DNA of 64,000 nt, from NCBI RefSeq assembly GCF_024124905.1, contig NZ_JAMXST010000001.1, forward strand, positions 682,001-746,000, given 5' to 3'. Positions 26,074 through 34,765 of this stretch are shown here, one piece after another. Each line of letters begins with the position of its first letter. Position 1 is the first letter of the stretch. Made by a program: the position numbers and the translations under genes. The notes below the pieces were generated by a model. That model made no database searches. It saw nothing but the letters and a program-made list of their open reading frames with translations, and was not told the origin of the DNA. The stretch is from Cellulosimicrobium cellulans. GTDB lineage: Bacteria > Actinomycetota > Actinomycetes > Actinomycetales > Cellulomonadaceae.

Positions 26074-26079
26074 ACGGTA
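26074..26079 (-). promoter_or_regulatory. -10 element, leaderless start of dipeptidase gene
   Basis: TACCGT on the minus strand ends 7 nt before the GTG at 26066. Confidence 0.5.
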
Positions 26080-26140
26080 CGACAACCGGACGTGCGGTGA
26101 GCTCTGCCGCATCCCCGAGACTCTTCCCTCGCGGGTCGAG

Positions 26141-26824
26141 TCAGCCCGGGAGGTGGACGTGCGGCGCGTCCGGCCCGCCCCGGTGCTCGAGCTCGAGCGC
26201 CGCGCTGCGCGCGAGGAGCGCGTCGTAGTCGACGGCGAGGCCACGGAGGACGAGCTCGATCGCGCTCTCGGCCTCCGTGTCGCTCAGGTGCGTGTCGCCG
26301 AACAGCGCGCGGTACTGGACGAGCGACGCGAACAGGTCCACGACCTGGTCCTGGTCGACGTCCTCGCGCAGGTCGCCACGCGTCGCCGCGTGGGCGAGGG
26401 TCGCGGCGACGGCCCGCCGCGACGGCTCGACGACCACGGCGAGGTAGCGCTCGCGCAGCGCCGGGTCGGGCGCGCACTCCGCGTACAGCGCAGCGAGGAC
26501 GTCCGGCCTGGTCGCGCGGTACGCGCCCAGGAACACTCCGAGGCTCTCGCCGAGGTCGCACAGGGTGCATCCGGTGTCCGGCGCCTCGGGGACGCTCAGC
26601 CGGGCCGCGATCGCGGCGAGGGCCAACGGCGCGCGCCCCGCCCAGCGGCGGTAGATCGCGGGCCGCGTGGTCCCGGCACGGCGTGCCACCTTCTCGAGCG
26701 TCAGCTGCGCGTAGCCCCCGGAGTCCAGGAGCGCGGACGCCGCGTCGAGCACCGCGCGGTCGATCTGGCGGTCACGCGGCCGGCCACCACCGCCCGGGGT
26801 CGGGATGCCGGAAGCGCTGGACAT
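26141..26824 (-). CDS. TetR/AcrR-family repressor
   Basis: 227 residues with an N-terminal TetR helix-turn-helix: LTLEKVARRAGTTRPAIYRR with the recognition helix ending in the typical AIYRRW. The C-terminal ligand domain is not recognised; CTLCDLGE contains two cysteines. It lies 24 bp after the MFS exporter gene on the same strand, so it most likely represses that exporter and itself from the dyad at 28327-28344. Confidence 0.88.
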   Translation of the reverse strand: MSSASGIPTPGGGGRPRDRQIDRAVLDAASALLDSGGYAQLTLEKVARRAGTTRPAIYRRWAGRAPLALAAIAARLSVPEAPDTGCTLCDLGESLGVFLGAYRATRPDVLAALYAECAPDPALRERYLAVVVEPSRRAVAATLAHAATRGDLREDVDQDQVVDLFASLVQYRALFGDTHLSDTEAESAIELVLRGLAVDYDALLARSAALELEHRGGPDAPHVHLPG

Positions 26825-26848
26825 GGTCGTGATCGTATCCGCGGACCG

Positions 26849-28306
26849 TCAGCCGCGACGGTCCGGGCGCACGAGGACCCGGAGCACGAACGTCGCCGCG
26901 AGACCCACGAGCAGCGCCGCGACGACCGCGTAGGCCGGGAGCCCCTGGGCGGGCGCGCCGCCGTCCTCCGCGAGGGCCGCGCCGTCACGGAGCGCCGAGC
27001 GGTGCACGACGACGGACAGGACCCCGGCCGCCGCGATGCCGAGCGCCGTACCGAGCTCGGCGGACACCTCCTGCGTCGCGGCGGCGGAACCCGTCTGCTC
27101 GGGTGGCGCCGACGAGATGACGAGGTCACTCACGAGCGCCGCCGCGGCACCGTGCCCGAGGCCGAGCACCGCGACCGACCCCGCGAGCGCCGGCACGGGT
27201 GCCCCCGCCCACCCGACGACCACGGTCAGCACGGCCCCCGCGACGATCACGACCAGGCTGACGGCGACGACCACCTCGGGGCGGAACCGGGAGGCGAGAC
27301 CAGGAGCGAGCAGCGCGCCGAGGATGTTCACCGCGACGTACGGCAACGTCCACAGGCCCGCCTCGAGCGGGTCCAGACCGGCCGCGCGCTGCAGGTGCTG
27401 GGTGAACAGGTAGTACACCCCGACGACGCCGATCCCGGTCAGCAGCAGCGTGCCGAGGGCGGCGGCCGGCCGCCGCGCCGTGACGAGGCGCAGGTCGAGC
27501 AACGGGTCGGGGAGCCGTCGCTGGCGTCGGGCGAAGAGCCCGAGCAGCAGCGCTCCGGCGACCATCACGGCGGCGTCACGCACCGCCGTCGTGCCTCCGG
27601 AGGGACCGGCCGCGAGCTCCTGGAGACCGAAGACGACGGCGAGCATCCCCACGACGGACAGTGCGACGCTCGTCAGGTCGAGCCGCCCCGCGTCGTTCGT
27701 CCCGCGTGGCCTCGGTAGGAGCCACGGTCCGAGGAGCACGAGCGCGAGCATGGGCGGCACGTTGACGAGGAAGACGGAACCCCACCAGAACCGCTCGAGG
27801 AGTGCACCGCCCAGGACCGGCCCGATCGCGGCGCCGACCGAGAAGGCGCTGAAGAGGATCGCGATCGCGAGGCGCCGCTGCGCATCGGCACGGAACATCT
27901 GGCGCAGGAGGGAGAAGAGCGCGGGCATGAGGGTCGAGCCCGCGACGCCGAGCAGTGCCCGGGCGAGGATCAGCGTCTCCGCGCTCGACGCGGTCGCGGC
28001 GAGCACGGACAGGGCGGCGAACGCGGTCGCCCCGACGAGCAGAAGCCGACGTGCGCCGACGCGGTCCGCGAGCCGCCCGGCGGTGACGAGCGTCCCGCCG
28101 ATGAGGAAGCCGTAGACGTGGGAGATCCACAGCGCCTGCGTGGCCGAGGCGTCCAGGTCCACGATGATCGAGGGCAGCGCGAAGAACAGCACGGTGAGGT
28201 CGGTCGCGACCATGAGCATCGGGAGCACGAGCAGGACCAGCCCCGCCCACTCCTGGGGTCCTGCCCGGACGGTCGTCGTCACGGTGGCTTCGGTCGTGCG
28301 GCTCAT
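26849..28306 (-). CDS. MFS drug exporter (DHA2 / QacA-like)
   Basis: 485 residues with about 14 hydrophobic segments, as in DHA2 proton antiporters for cationic or amphipathic drugs. Conserved MFS loop motif A-like segments are AGRLADRVGARRLLLVG near the third helix, and motif C-type glycines occur in GPVLGGALLERFWWGSVFLVN. The ATG at 28306 is preferred because GGAGGAGAG precedes it; an ATG at 28327 is also open. Paired with a downstream TetR gene. The substrate is not predictable. Confidence 0.85.
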   Translation of the reverse strand: MSRTTEATVTTTVRAGPQEWAGLVLLVLPMLMVATDLTVLFFALPSIIVDLDASATQALWISHVYGFLIGGTLVTAGRLADRVGARRLLLVGATAFAALSVLAATASSAETLILARALLGVAGSTLMPALFSLLRQMFRADAQRRLAIAILFSAFSVGAAIGPVLGGALLERFWWGSVFLVNVPPMLALVLLGPWLLPRPRGTNDAGRLDLTSVALSVVGMLAVVFGLQELAAGPSGGTTAVRDAAVMVAGALLLGLFARRQRRLPDPLLDLRLVTARRPAAALGTLLLTGIGVVGVYYLFTQHLQRAAGLDPLEAGLWTLPYVAVNILGALLAPGLASRFRPEVVVAVSLVVIVAGAVLTVVVGWAGAPVPALAGSVAVLGLGHGAAAALVSDLVISSAPPEQTGSAAATQEVSAELGTALGIAAAGVLSVVVHRSALRDGAALAEDGGAPAQGLPAYAVVAALLVGLAATFVLRVLVRPDRRG

Positions 28307-28326
28307 GGCTCTCTCCTCCGGCAACA

Positions 28327-28344
28327 TTACGTATCGCCTTGTAA
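28327..28344. promoter_or_regulatory. TetR-type operator candidate before the MFS gene
   Basis: TTAC at 28327-28330 and GTAA at 28341-28344 form an inverted repeat with a 10-bp centre in an AT-richer patch, 21 bp upstream of the MFS start. It is the expected place for the TetR site of the MFS-tetR unit. Confidence 0.4.
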
Positions 28345-28421
28345 CGCTACTGGCGGATGCTGCTCCTGACCACCCCTACCGGAGGAGGGATCGACGACGC
28401 CGAGCACTCGTCCGGCTCGAC

Positions 28422-28427
28422 TACGCT
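28422..28427 (+). promoter_or_regulatory. -10 element, leaderless start of DUF3043 gene
   Basis: TACGCT ends 6 nt before the GTG at 28434. A GGAGGGG is present but directly abuts the GTG, too close to serve as a ribosome site. Confidence 0.55.
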
Positions 28428-28433
28428 GGAGGG

Positions 28434-29027
28434 GTGTTCTCCCGCAACAAGTCCGCCGCGACCCCCGCCGCCCCCGACCCTGTCGAGCAGGCGGCCGAGA
28501 TCGAGCGGGCCGGCAAGGGCCGCCCGACGCCCAAGCGCAAGGTCTCCGAGGCCGCGAACAAGCGCCCCCTGGTGCCGAACGACCGTCGCGCCGCCGCGAA
28601 GTCCGCGCGGGAGAAGCAGCGCGAGATGCGCGACCGCCAGTACCAGGCGATGCAGACGGGCGACGAGCGCTACCTGCCGCCGCGCGACAAGGGCCCGGTC
28701 AAGCGCTACGTGCGTGAGTACGTCGACGCGCGCTGGAACCTCGGCGAGTTCTTCCTGCCCGTCGCGCTGGTGTTCATCGTCTTCTCGTTCCTCACCGCGC
28801 AGAACCAGGACCTGGCGTTCCTCACGGTGATGACGCTCTACGTCATCGTGCTGCTGACCGTCGTGGACGGCTTCATCATGTGGCGTCGCCTGCGCAAGCG
28901 CCTGCTCGCGAAGTTCGGCGAGATCCCCAAGGGCACGACGATGTACGCCGTCATGCGGGCCTTCCAGCTGCGCCGGGCGCGCCTGCCCAAGCCGACGCAC
29001 AAGAAGCACGGCGTCTTCCCGGAGTGA
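28434..29027 (+). CDS. DUF3043 membrane protein
   Basis: 197 residues: a highly charged N-terminal half (RPTPKRKVSEAANKRPLV, then many Lys/Arg/Glu), two membrane segments (about 100-120 and 126-145; FFLPVALVFIVFSFLTA and VMTLYVIVLLTVVDGFIMW) and a basic tail ending KKHGVFPE. It matches the DUF3043 family of actinobacteria (M. tuberculosis Rv2206). The function is not known. The GTG start is set by the leaderless promoter; the frame extends upstream. Confidence 0.85.
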   Translation: MFSRNKSAATPAAPDPVEQAAEIERAGKGRPTPKRKVSEAANKRPLVPNDRRAAAKSAREKQREMRDRQYQAMQTGDERYLPPRDKGPVKRYVREYVDARWNLGEFFLPVALVFIVFSFLTAQNQDLAFLTVMTLYVIVLLTVVDGFIMWRRLRKRLLAKFGEIPKGTTMYAVMRAFQLRRARLPKPTHKKHGVFPE

Positions 29028-29061
29028 GCCGGAGCGGTTCCTGAGGCAACCGTCCGGCGGT

Positions 29062-29067
29062 TAGGTT
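29062..29067 (+). promoter_or_regulatory. -10 element, leaderless start of aldo/keto reductase gene
   Basis: TAGGTT ends 6 nt before the ATG at 29074. Confidence 0.55.
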
Positions 29068-29073
29068 GAGCCC

Positions 29074-30087
29074 ATGCCCACCTACCGCTACCTCGGCAAC
29101 TCGGGTCTCAAGATCTCCGAGATCACCTACGGCAACTGGCTCACCCACGGCTCCCAGGTCGAGAACGACGTCGCGACGGCGTGCGTCCACGCGGCGCTCG
29201 ACGCCGGCATCTCGACGTTCGACACCGCGGACGTCTACGCGAACACGAAGGCCGAGCAGGTCCTCGGCGACGCGCTCAAGGGACAGCGGCGCGAGTCGCT
29301 CGAGATCTTCACGAAGGTCTACTGGCCGACCGGCCCCGGCGGCCCCAACGACACGGGCCTGTCCCGCAAGCATGTCATGGAGTCGATCAACGGCTCCCTC
29401 CAGCGGCTCGGCACCGACTACGTGGACCTCTACCAGGCTCACCGGTACGACACCGAGACGCCGCTCGAGGAGACGATGCAGGCGTTCGCCGACATCGTCC
29501 GGCAGGGCAAGGCCCTGTACATCGGCGTCTCCGAGTGGACCGCCGACCAGATCCGCGCCGGCGCCGCGCTCGCGAAGGAGCTCGGCTTCCAGCTCATCTC
29601 CTCCCAGCCCCAGTACTCGATGCTGTGGCGCGTCATCGAGGACGAGGTCGTGCCGACCTCGCGCGAGCTGGGCGTGTCGCAGATCGTCTGGTCCCCGATG
29701 GCCCAGGGCGTGCTGTCCGGCAAGTACCTGCCCGGCCAGGCGGCACCGGCCGGGTCGCGCGCGGCCGACGAGAAGGCGGGCCGCGGTGGGATCTCGCAGT
29801 TCATGACCGACGACGTCCTCACGCGCGTGCAGGGCCTCAAGCCGGTCGCGGACGAGCTGGGGCTCACCATGCCGCAGCTCGCCATCGCGTGGGTCCTGCA
29901 GAACGACAACGTCGCGGCGGCCCTCGTGGGTGCGTCGCGGCCCGAGCAGGTCGCCGAGAACGTCAAGGCGTCGGGGGTGACGATCCCGGCCGAGCTCCTG
30001 GCGCGCATCGACGACGTCCTCGGGGACGTCGTCGAGCGCGACCCGGGCAAGACCGCCGAGAACGCACCGCAGACGCGCGTCGCCTGA
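29074..30087 (+). CDS. Aldo/keto reductase (KCNAB/YghZ-like)
   Basis: NADPH-dependent carbonyl reductase of the AKR superfamily, 337 residues, full length. The catalytic tetrad is visible as Asp and Tyr in FDTADVYANTKAE, Lys in IFTKVYW and His in YQAHRYD. The subgroup resembles potassium-channel beta subunits and YghZ (methylglyoxal reductases). The substrate is not predictable. A strong bidirectional terminator follows. Confidence 0.9.
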   Translation: MPTYRYLGNSGLKISEITYGNWLTHGSQVENDVATACVHAALDAGISTFDTADVYANTKAEQVLGDALKGQRRESLEIFTKVYWPTGPGGPNDTGLSRKHVMESINGSLQRLGTDYVDLYQAHRYDTETPLEETMQAFADIVRQGKALYIGVSEWTADQIRAGAALAKELGFQLISSQPQYSMLWRVIEDEVVPTSRELGVSQIVWSPMAQGVLSGKYLPGQAAPAGSRAADEKAGRGGISQFMTDDVLTRVQGLKPVADELGLTMPQLAIAWVLQNDNVAAALVGASRPEQVAENVKASGVTIPAELLARIDDVLGDVVERDPGKTAENAPQTRVA

Positions 30088-30104
30088 CTCCGGCACACCG
30101 CGTG

Positions 30105-30144
30105 CGACGACGGCCCCGGCGGCGTTCCGCCGGGGCCGTCGTCG
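30105..30144. terminator. Bidirectional stem-loop terminator
   Basis: Perfect 18-bp stem (30105-30122 with 30127-30144) and CGTT loop; core CGACGACGGCCCCGGCGG. It separates the converging aldo/keto reductase and YczE-like genes. Confidence 0.85.
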
Positions 30145-30149
30145 TCTCC

Positions 30150-30863
30150 TCACCGGCCGGGCTCGGGCATGCCTCCCTCGCCCGGCCGGAGGCCTGTGGT
30201 CGCGGCGACGGGCTCCCGCGGCTCCGACTCGGCGTGCGCCCGACGACGCACCCGGGCGGGGCGCGGGTCCGCGAGCCCCCGCGGGGCGAACCAGCGCGCC
30301 GTGAGCTGGACGATCGGCCCCACGCCCAGCGCGTAGGCGACCGTCGCCCAGCCCAGCGTGCCGCCGAGCACCCAGCCCAGCGACACGACGACGACCTCGA
30401 TGAGCGTGCGCACGAGGCGCACCGACCACCCGGTGCGCGCGACGAGGCCGGTCATGAGCCCGTCGCGCGGGCCGGGCCCGAGGCGCACCCCGAGGTACGC
30501 CGAGGTCGCGAGCCCGTTGAGCACGATCCCGCCGACGGCGAGCGCGACGCTCGCGACGACGCCGGGGTCGGGCACGAGGCGGGTCACGAGCGCGATCGCC
30601 GGGTCGATGGTCAGGGTGATGACGACGACGTTCGCGATCGTCCCGATCCCCGGGCGCTGCCGCAGCGGGATCCACGCGAGCAGCGCGAGCACGCTGAGCG
30701 ACCCGACGACGACGCCGAACGGCAGCCCGGTGCGCAGCACGACGCCCTGGTGCAGGACGTCCCACGGCATCCCGCCCTGGCCCGCGTGGAGCAGCATCGC
30801 CATGGACAGCGCGTAGGCGAGGAGGCCGAGGAGGAGCTGGACGGCACGACGGGTGGGGCTCAT
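30150..30863 (-). CDS. YczE/YitT-like membrane protein
   Basis: 237 residues with about five or six membrane helices (LLLGLLAYALSMAMLLHAG, GVVVGSLSVLALLAWIPL, NVVVITLTIDPAIALVT and others) and a charged C-terminal tail. The early LHAGQGGMPWDVLHQG and GPGPRDGLMTGL motifs are typical of the YczE family. A start 9 bp upstream (30872) is equally possible. It is divergent from a MocR-type regulator, a pairing known for the YczE/YczR group; transport of a B6 vitamer or related compound would be speculation. Confidence 0.8.
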   Translation of the reverse strand: MSPTRRAVQLLLGLLAYALSMAMLLHAGQGGMPWDVLHQGVVLRTGLPFGVVVGSLSVLALLAWIPLRQRPGIGTIANVVVITLTIDPAIALVTRLVPDPGVVASVALAVGGIVLNGLATSAYLGVRLGPGPRDGLMTGLVARTGWSVRLVRTLIEVVVVSLGWVLGGTLGWATVAYALGVGPIVQLTARWFAPRGLADPRPARVRRRAHAESEPREPVAATTGLRPGEGGMPEPGR

Positions 30864-30885
30864 GCGAGCCATCCTGACGACCAAG

Positions 30886-30906
30886 TGGCATCGACATCCA
30901 TAGCCA
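30886..30906. promoter_or_regulatory. Imperfect dyad between YczE-like and MocR genes
   Basis: TGGCAT at 30886-30891 and ATAGCCA at 30900-30906 form an imperfect inverted repeat in the 53-62 bp shared promoter. It is the candidate site for the MocR-type regulator. Confidence 0.35.
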
Positions 30907-30925
30907 ATCGCGAGAGAGTGGCCCC

Positions 30926-32437
30926 ATGAGCCTCGCGCCGCCCGGGTCCGTCGACGTCCACCGGCACCTCTCCCCCGCCGCCGCGGCGCGGCTGCTGGGA
31001 CGGTGGCACGCGGGCGGCCCCGCGTACACCGCGCTGGCCGACGCGCTGCGCGCCGCCGTCCTCGCCGGCACGCTCGCCCCGCACACGCGGCTCCCGTCCG
31101 AGCGCGACCTCGCCGTCGCGCTCGGCGTCTCCCGCACCACCACGGCGGCCGCGTACGGGCGGCTGCGCGAGCTGGGCTTCGCGCGCTCCCGGACGGGGTC
31201 GGGGACCGTCGTCGTGCTCCCCCGCGCGACCCGGCCCCGGACCGCGCCCCGTGCCCGCGGGGGCGACGCCCCGCCCGCACCGGCCCCGCACGTCGCACCG
31301 ATCGACCTCGCCGACCTCTCCCAGGCGACCTCCGCCGCCCCGAGCGGGCTGCACGGCGCGTACTCGCGCGCGCTCGAACGCCTCCCCGAGTACCTGTCCG
31401 GCGGCGGGTACGAGCCGTACGGCGTCGGCGTCCTGCGCGAGGCGATCGCCGACCACCACACCCGGCGCGGCACGGCGACGACGCCCGACGAGGTCCTCGT
31501 CACGACCGGCGCCCAGCACGCGATCACCACGCTCGCGGGCACGCTCCTCGGCGGCGGCGACCGCGCCGTCGTGCAGTCGCCCACCTACTACCACGCGATG
31601 GAGGCGCTGCGCCGCGCCGGGGCGCGGCTCGTCCCGGTCCCCGTGGGGCGCGGCGACCGGGGGTCGCACCCCAGTCGCGAGCAGGACGCGCCCGGGTTCG
31701 ACGTCGACCTCTTCGGCTCGACGCTGCGCCAGGTCTCGCCGCGGCTGGTGTACCTCGTACCGGACTTCCACAACCCCACCGCGTACACGCTCACCCCCGA
31801 GGAGCGGGCCGGGGTGCGCGAGGCCGCCGCGCGCCACCGCGTGACCGTCGTCGGGGACGAGACCCTCACGGACCTCGACCTCGACGGCGACCCGGACGCC
31901 GTCGGCCCCGTCGCCGAGCCGCTCGCCGGGGACGGGGCCTCGCCGTACGTCGTCACCGTCGGGTCGGCGTCCAAGTCGTTCTGGGGCGGGCTGCGCGTCG
32001 GGTGGGTCCGCGCGCACCCCGACCTCGTCGCGCGGCTCGCGCGCACCCGGCAGTCCGCCGACATCGCGACCGCGGTGCTCGAGCAGCTCGCCGTCGTCGA
32101 GCTGCTCGACGACGCGGGCAGCGTGCTCGCCGAGCGCCGCAGGACGCTGCGCGCGCAGCGCGACCTGCTGTGCGGGCTGCTGGGCGCGGCGCTCCCCGAC
32201 TGGCGCGTGCACGTGCCGGAGGGCGGGCTGTCCCTGTGGGTCGACGTCGGCGCGCCCGTCGCCCAGGCGTTCGCCGCCGCGGCCGCCGCGGAGGGCGTCC
32301 TGGTCAACGCCGGCCCGACGTTCACCCCCGACGGCAGCGCCGCGGACCGGCTGCGCCTCACGTTCTCGCGACCGCCCGAGGAGCTGGAGCGGGCGGTGCC
32401 CCGGCTCGCCGCGGCGTGGGCGCGCGTGGCCGGCTGA
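30926..32437 (+). CDS. MocR-type PLP-dependent transcriptional regulator
   Basis: 503 residues: N-terminal GntR winged helix (LPSERDLAVALGVSRTTTAA; about 30-95), a linker, then a class-I aminotransferase-like domain. The PLP-lysine is K350 in VGSASKSFWGG; LVPDFHNPTAYTLT is the Asn/Tyr pocket. In this family PLP or an amino-acid adduct acts as the signal rather than for catalysis. It is divergent from the YczE-like gene, its likely target. GAGAGAG precedes the ATG. Confidence 0.88.
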   Translation: MSLAPPGSVDVHRHLSPAAAARLLGRWHAGGPAYTALADALRAAVLAGTLAPHTRLPSERDLAVALGVSRTTTAAAYGRLRELGFARSRTGSGTVVVLPRATRPRTAPRARGGDAPPAPAPHVAPIDLADLSQATSAAPSGLHGAYSRALERLPEYLSGGGYEPYGVGVLREAIADHHTRRGTATTPDEVLVTTGAQHAITTLAGTLLGGGDRAVVQSPTYYHAMEALRRAGARLVPVPVGRGDRGSHPSREQDAPGFDVDLFGSTLRQVSPRLVYLVPDFHNPTAYTLTPEERAGVREAAARHRVTVVGDETLTDLDLDGDPDAVGPVAEPLAGDGASPYVVTVGSASKSFWGGLRVGWVRAHPDLVARLARTRQSADIATAVLEQLAVVELLDDAGSVLAERRRTLRAQRDLLCGLLGAALPDWRVHVPEGGLSLWVDVGAPVAQAFAAAAAAEGVLVNAGPTFTPDGSAADRLRLTFSRPPEELERAVPRLAAAWARVAG

Positions 32438-32473
32438 CCACGCCCTGGGCCGTCCGCGAGCGGGCAACCGCGG

Positions 32474-32683
32474 TCAGCGCGAGCGGAGCTCCACGGGCGC
32501 GGTCGCCTGGGTCCCGTCGTGCAGGAGACGCGCGACCACGGCGCCCTCGGCCGCGAGGGCCCGCCAGGTCTCGCCGAGCCACTGCTCCGCGTCGTACTGC
32601 GTCGTGAAGACGGGGCTCACGGGCGTGGCGAGGACGCTCCCCTCGGCGTCGTCGAGCTCCCAGACCCACTGCGGCCGGATCAT
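32474..32683 (-). CDS. Small conserved protein downstream of pyrD
   Basis: 69 residues, acidic, with two tryptophans in PQWVWELDD and DAEQWLGETWRALAAEG, a predicted small beta-beta-alpha-type fold. Its ATG at 32683 overlaps the pyrD stop by 4 bp, so it is coupled to pyrD. I do not recognise a named family; similar small ORFs occur in related actinobacteria. The function is unknown. Confidence 0.7.
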   Translation of the reverse strand: MIRPQWVWELDDAEGSVLATPVSPVFTTQYDAEQWLGETWRALAAEGAVVARLLHDGTQATAPVELRSR

Positions 32684-33792
32684 CGTGCCTCCCTCGCCTC
32701 GGCGCCGCGCACGTGCTCGCCCGGCTCCGGGTGGCGCACGAGCGACCGGTTGATGCGCGCCGCCCAGAGCGGGCCCTGGTAGAGGAACCCGGTGTACCCC
32801 TGGACGAGGTCGGCGCCCGCGTGCAGGTAGTCACGGGCGTCGTGCGCGGTCGTGATGCCCCCGACGCCGATGATGGCGCGACGCGGGCCGAGGCGCTCGC
32901 GCAGGCGCGCGACCACGGCGAGGCCCCGGGCGCGCACCGGCGGTCCGGACAGTCCGCCGGGCCCCCGGTCGTGCCCGATCGTCGTGTTGACGGCGACGAC
33001 GCCGTCGAGGTCGAGCTCGTCGACGAGGTCGGCGACCGCGTCCACGTCCTCGTCCGCGAGGTCGGGCGCGATCTTGACGAGCAGCGGCACGCGGGCGGCT
33101 CCCGCGTCCGTGGTCGCGGCGTCCGCGGCCTCGCGGACCGCCACGAGGATCGGGCGCAGCGACGCGACCTCCTGGAGGTCGCGCAGGCCCGGGGTGTTGG
33201 GTGAGGACACGTTGACGACGAGGTAGTCGGCGTACGGCGCGAGGAGGCTCGCGCTCGTCGCGTAGTCCCCCGCGGCCTCGGACGCGGGCGTGACCTTGGT
33301 CTTGCCGATGTTCGCGCCCACGAGCACGGCCCGGCCCGCGCGGGTCGAGCGCAGCGCGGCGAGGCGCCGGGCGGCCGCCGCGGCACCCTCGTTGTTGAAC
33401 CCCATGCGGTTGCGCACGCCCGACACGTCGAGCTCGCGCCACAGCCGCGGCTTCTCGTTGCCGGGCTGCGCGTGCGCGGTGACCGTACCGATCTCGACGA
33501 ACGCGAAACCGAGCATGGTCAGGCCGCGCACGGCGCGCGCGTCCTTGTCGAACCCGCCCGCGAGGCCGAAGGGCGCGGGGAAGACCCTGCCCAGGACCTC
33601 GACGCTGCCCCGGCCCCCGGCCGCGCGGCCCAGGTAGGGCGCGAGCGCCCCCTGCACGACGTCGCGCAGCACCGGCACGCGGCCGACGGCGCCGATCAGG
33701 TCGAACGCGACGTGGTGCGCGCGCTCCGGGTCCATGCGGCGGAAGACGGTGTCGAAGAGCAGTCCGTAGAGGAGCGGGCGGCGGCGGGTCAT
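32680..33792 (-). CDS. pyrD: Dihydroorotate dehydrogenase (quinone), class 2
   Basis: Oxidises dihydroorotate to orotate in pyrimidine synthesis and passes electrons to membrane quinone. 370 residues with the class-2 N-terminal membrane-docking helix region (RRRPLLYGLLFDTVFRRMDPERAHH). FMN-domain markers are AGGFDKDARAVRGLTMLGF, NRMGFNNEG, VNVSSPNTPGLRDLQ and VGGITTAHDARDYLHAGADLVQGYT. The catalytic Ser lies in SSPNTPG. The ATG overlaps the upstream membrane-protein stop, so these genes form one unit. Other pyr genes are not in the window. Confidence 0.95.
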   Translation of the reverse strand: MTRRRPLLYGLLFDTVFRRMDPERAHHVAFDLIGAVGRVPVLRDVVQGALAPYLGRAAGGRGSVEVLGRVFPAPFGLAGGFDKDARAVRGLTMLGFAFVEIGTVTAHAQPGNEKPRLWRELDVSGVRNRMGFNNEGAAAAARRLAALRSTRAGRAVLVGANIGKTKVTPASEAAGDYATSASLLAPYADYLVVNVSSPNTPGLRDLQEVASLRPILVAVREAADAATTDAGAARVPLLVKIAPDLADEDVDAVADLVDELDLDGVVAVNTTIGHDRGPGGLSGPPVRARGLAVVARLRERLGPRRAIIGVGGITTAHDARDYLHAGADLVQGYTGFLYQGPLWAARINRSLVRHPEPGEHVRGAEAREAR

Positions 33793-34289
33793 GCGGCGTC
33801 CTCCGGGGTGTCGGTGTCGGTGCGGGTGCTGGTGGCGCTCGGGGTGGCGACGGTCGCCGACGTCCCGCCGGGGCGGGTGCGCCAGAGCCACCACAGGCCG
33901 ACGAAGGGCAGGACGAGGGGCACGTAGCCGTAGCCCTGCCCGAAGCCGGACCAGACGGTGGCGCGGGGGAACGCCTCGGGGTCGGCGAGCGAGAAGGCGC
34001 CGACGGCGAGCACCCCGACGAGCTCGACGCCCACCGCGACCCACGCGACGCGCCGCGCGACCTGGCCGCCCCGCGCGAGCGCGATCGTCGCGACGACGTA
34101 CACGGCCGCCGCGAGCCCCGACAGCGCGTACGCGAGCGGCGCCTCGTGCCAGTCGCGCAGGAGCTGCACGGCGGCCCGGGCCGAGGCCGCGAGCGCGAAG
34201 ATCCCGTACACGGCGACGAGGACCCGGCCGAAGCCGGCGTTCGTGCGACGCGGGTGCGGCGTCCCGTCCGGGGCGGCGGGTGCGCTCAT
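33789..34289 (-). CDS. Integral membrane protein, upstream of pyrD
   Basis: 166 residues with four apparent membrane helices (GRVLVAVYGIFALAASARAA; LAYALSGLAAAVYVVATIAL; RRVAWVAVGVELVGVLAVGAF; YGYVPLVLPFVGLWWLWR). The C-terminal tail is Thr/Ser/Asp-rich. It is coupled to pyrD by a 4-bp overlap. The function is unknown; the conserved WRTRP after the last helix is the only striking motif. Confidence 0.75.
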   Translation of the reverse strand: MSAPAAPDGTPHPRRTNAGFGRVLVAVYGIFALAASARAAVQLLRDWHEAPLAYALSGLAAAVYVVATIALARGGQVARRVAWVAVGVELVGVLAVGAFSLADPEAFPRATVWSGFGQGYGYVPLVLPFVGLWWLWRTRPGGTSATVATPSATSTRTDTDTPEDAA

Positions 34290-34305
34290 GGCGAGGACCT
34301 CCAGG

Positions 34306-34662
34306 TCAGGCGTTCCAGATCTGCCACAGGCGCCACTCGAGGAACGCGACGGTGAGCGCGGCGACCGCGAGCACGACGGAGCTCCAGCGCGAGCGCTCCG
34401 CGAAGGCCCACAGGGCGGCGACGGGCAGGATGAAGAGGGTGGTCACGAGGTAGCCCCACAGCAGCACGGGGTCGCTCGGCGCGGTCCCGGTGGCGCCGAG
34501 CACGCCCACCACGACCGCCTGCACGAGGATCAGCCCCTCGATCACGGCCGCACCCCAGAGCTGGCGCAGGATCACCGCGCGGTCGCGCACGACGAACACG
34601 AGAGCCCAGCCGGCGAGCGCGACGCACGCCGCGACCACGAGCAGCAGGAGGGGAAGGACCAC
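34306..34662 (-). CDS. Small integral membrane protein
   Basis: 118 residues with about four hydrophobic segments: LPLLLLVVAACVALAGWALV, WGAAVIEGLILVQAVVVGVL, LLWGYLVTTLFILPVAALWA and SVVLAVAALTVAFLEWRLW. The GTG at 34662 is chosen because TACGCT ends 7 nt upstream. It is the first gene of a four-gene unit leading to pyrD. The function is unknown. Confidence 0.7.
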   Translation of the reverse strand: MVLPLLLLVVAACVALAGWALVFVVRDRAVILRQLWGAAVIEGLILVQAVVVGVLGATGTAPSDPVLLWGYLVTTLFILPVAALWAFAERSRWSSVVLAVAALTVAFLEWRLWQIWNA

Positions 34663-34669
34663 GCGGCCG

Positions 34670-34675
34670 AGCGTA
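34670..34675 (-). promoter_or_regulatory. -10 element, leaderless start of pyrD-group operon
   Basis: TACGCT on the minus strand ends 7 nt before the GTG at 34662. Confidence 0.5.
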
Positions 34676-34753
34676 CCGGGGGCGGCCCGCGGCCACGGAA
34701 TCGGTCCACAGGCCCCGCCGACCTCACGGGGGCAGGGGCGCCGTCGCCGGGGA

Positions 34754-34759
34754 TAGCAT
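34754..34759 (+). promoter_or_regulatory. -10 element, leaderless start of pepA
   Basis: TAGCAT ends 6 nt before the GTG at 34766, with no ribosome site between. Confidence 0.55.
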
Positions 34760-34765
34760 CGCGGG

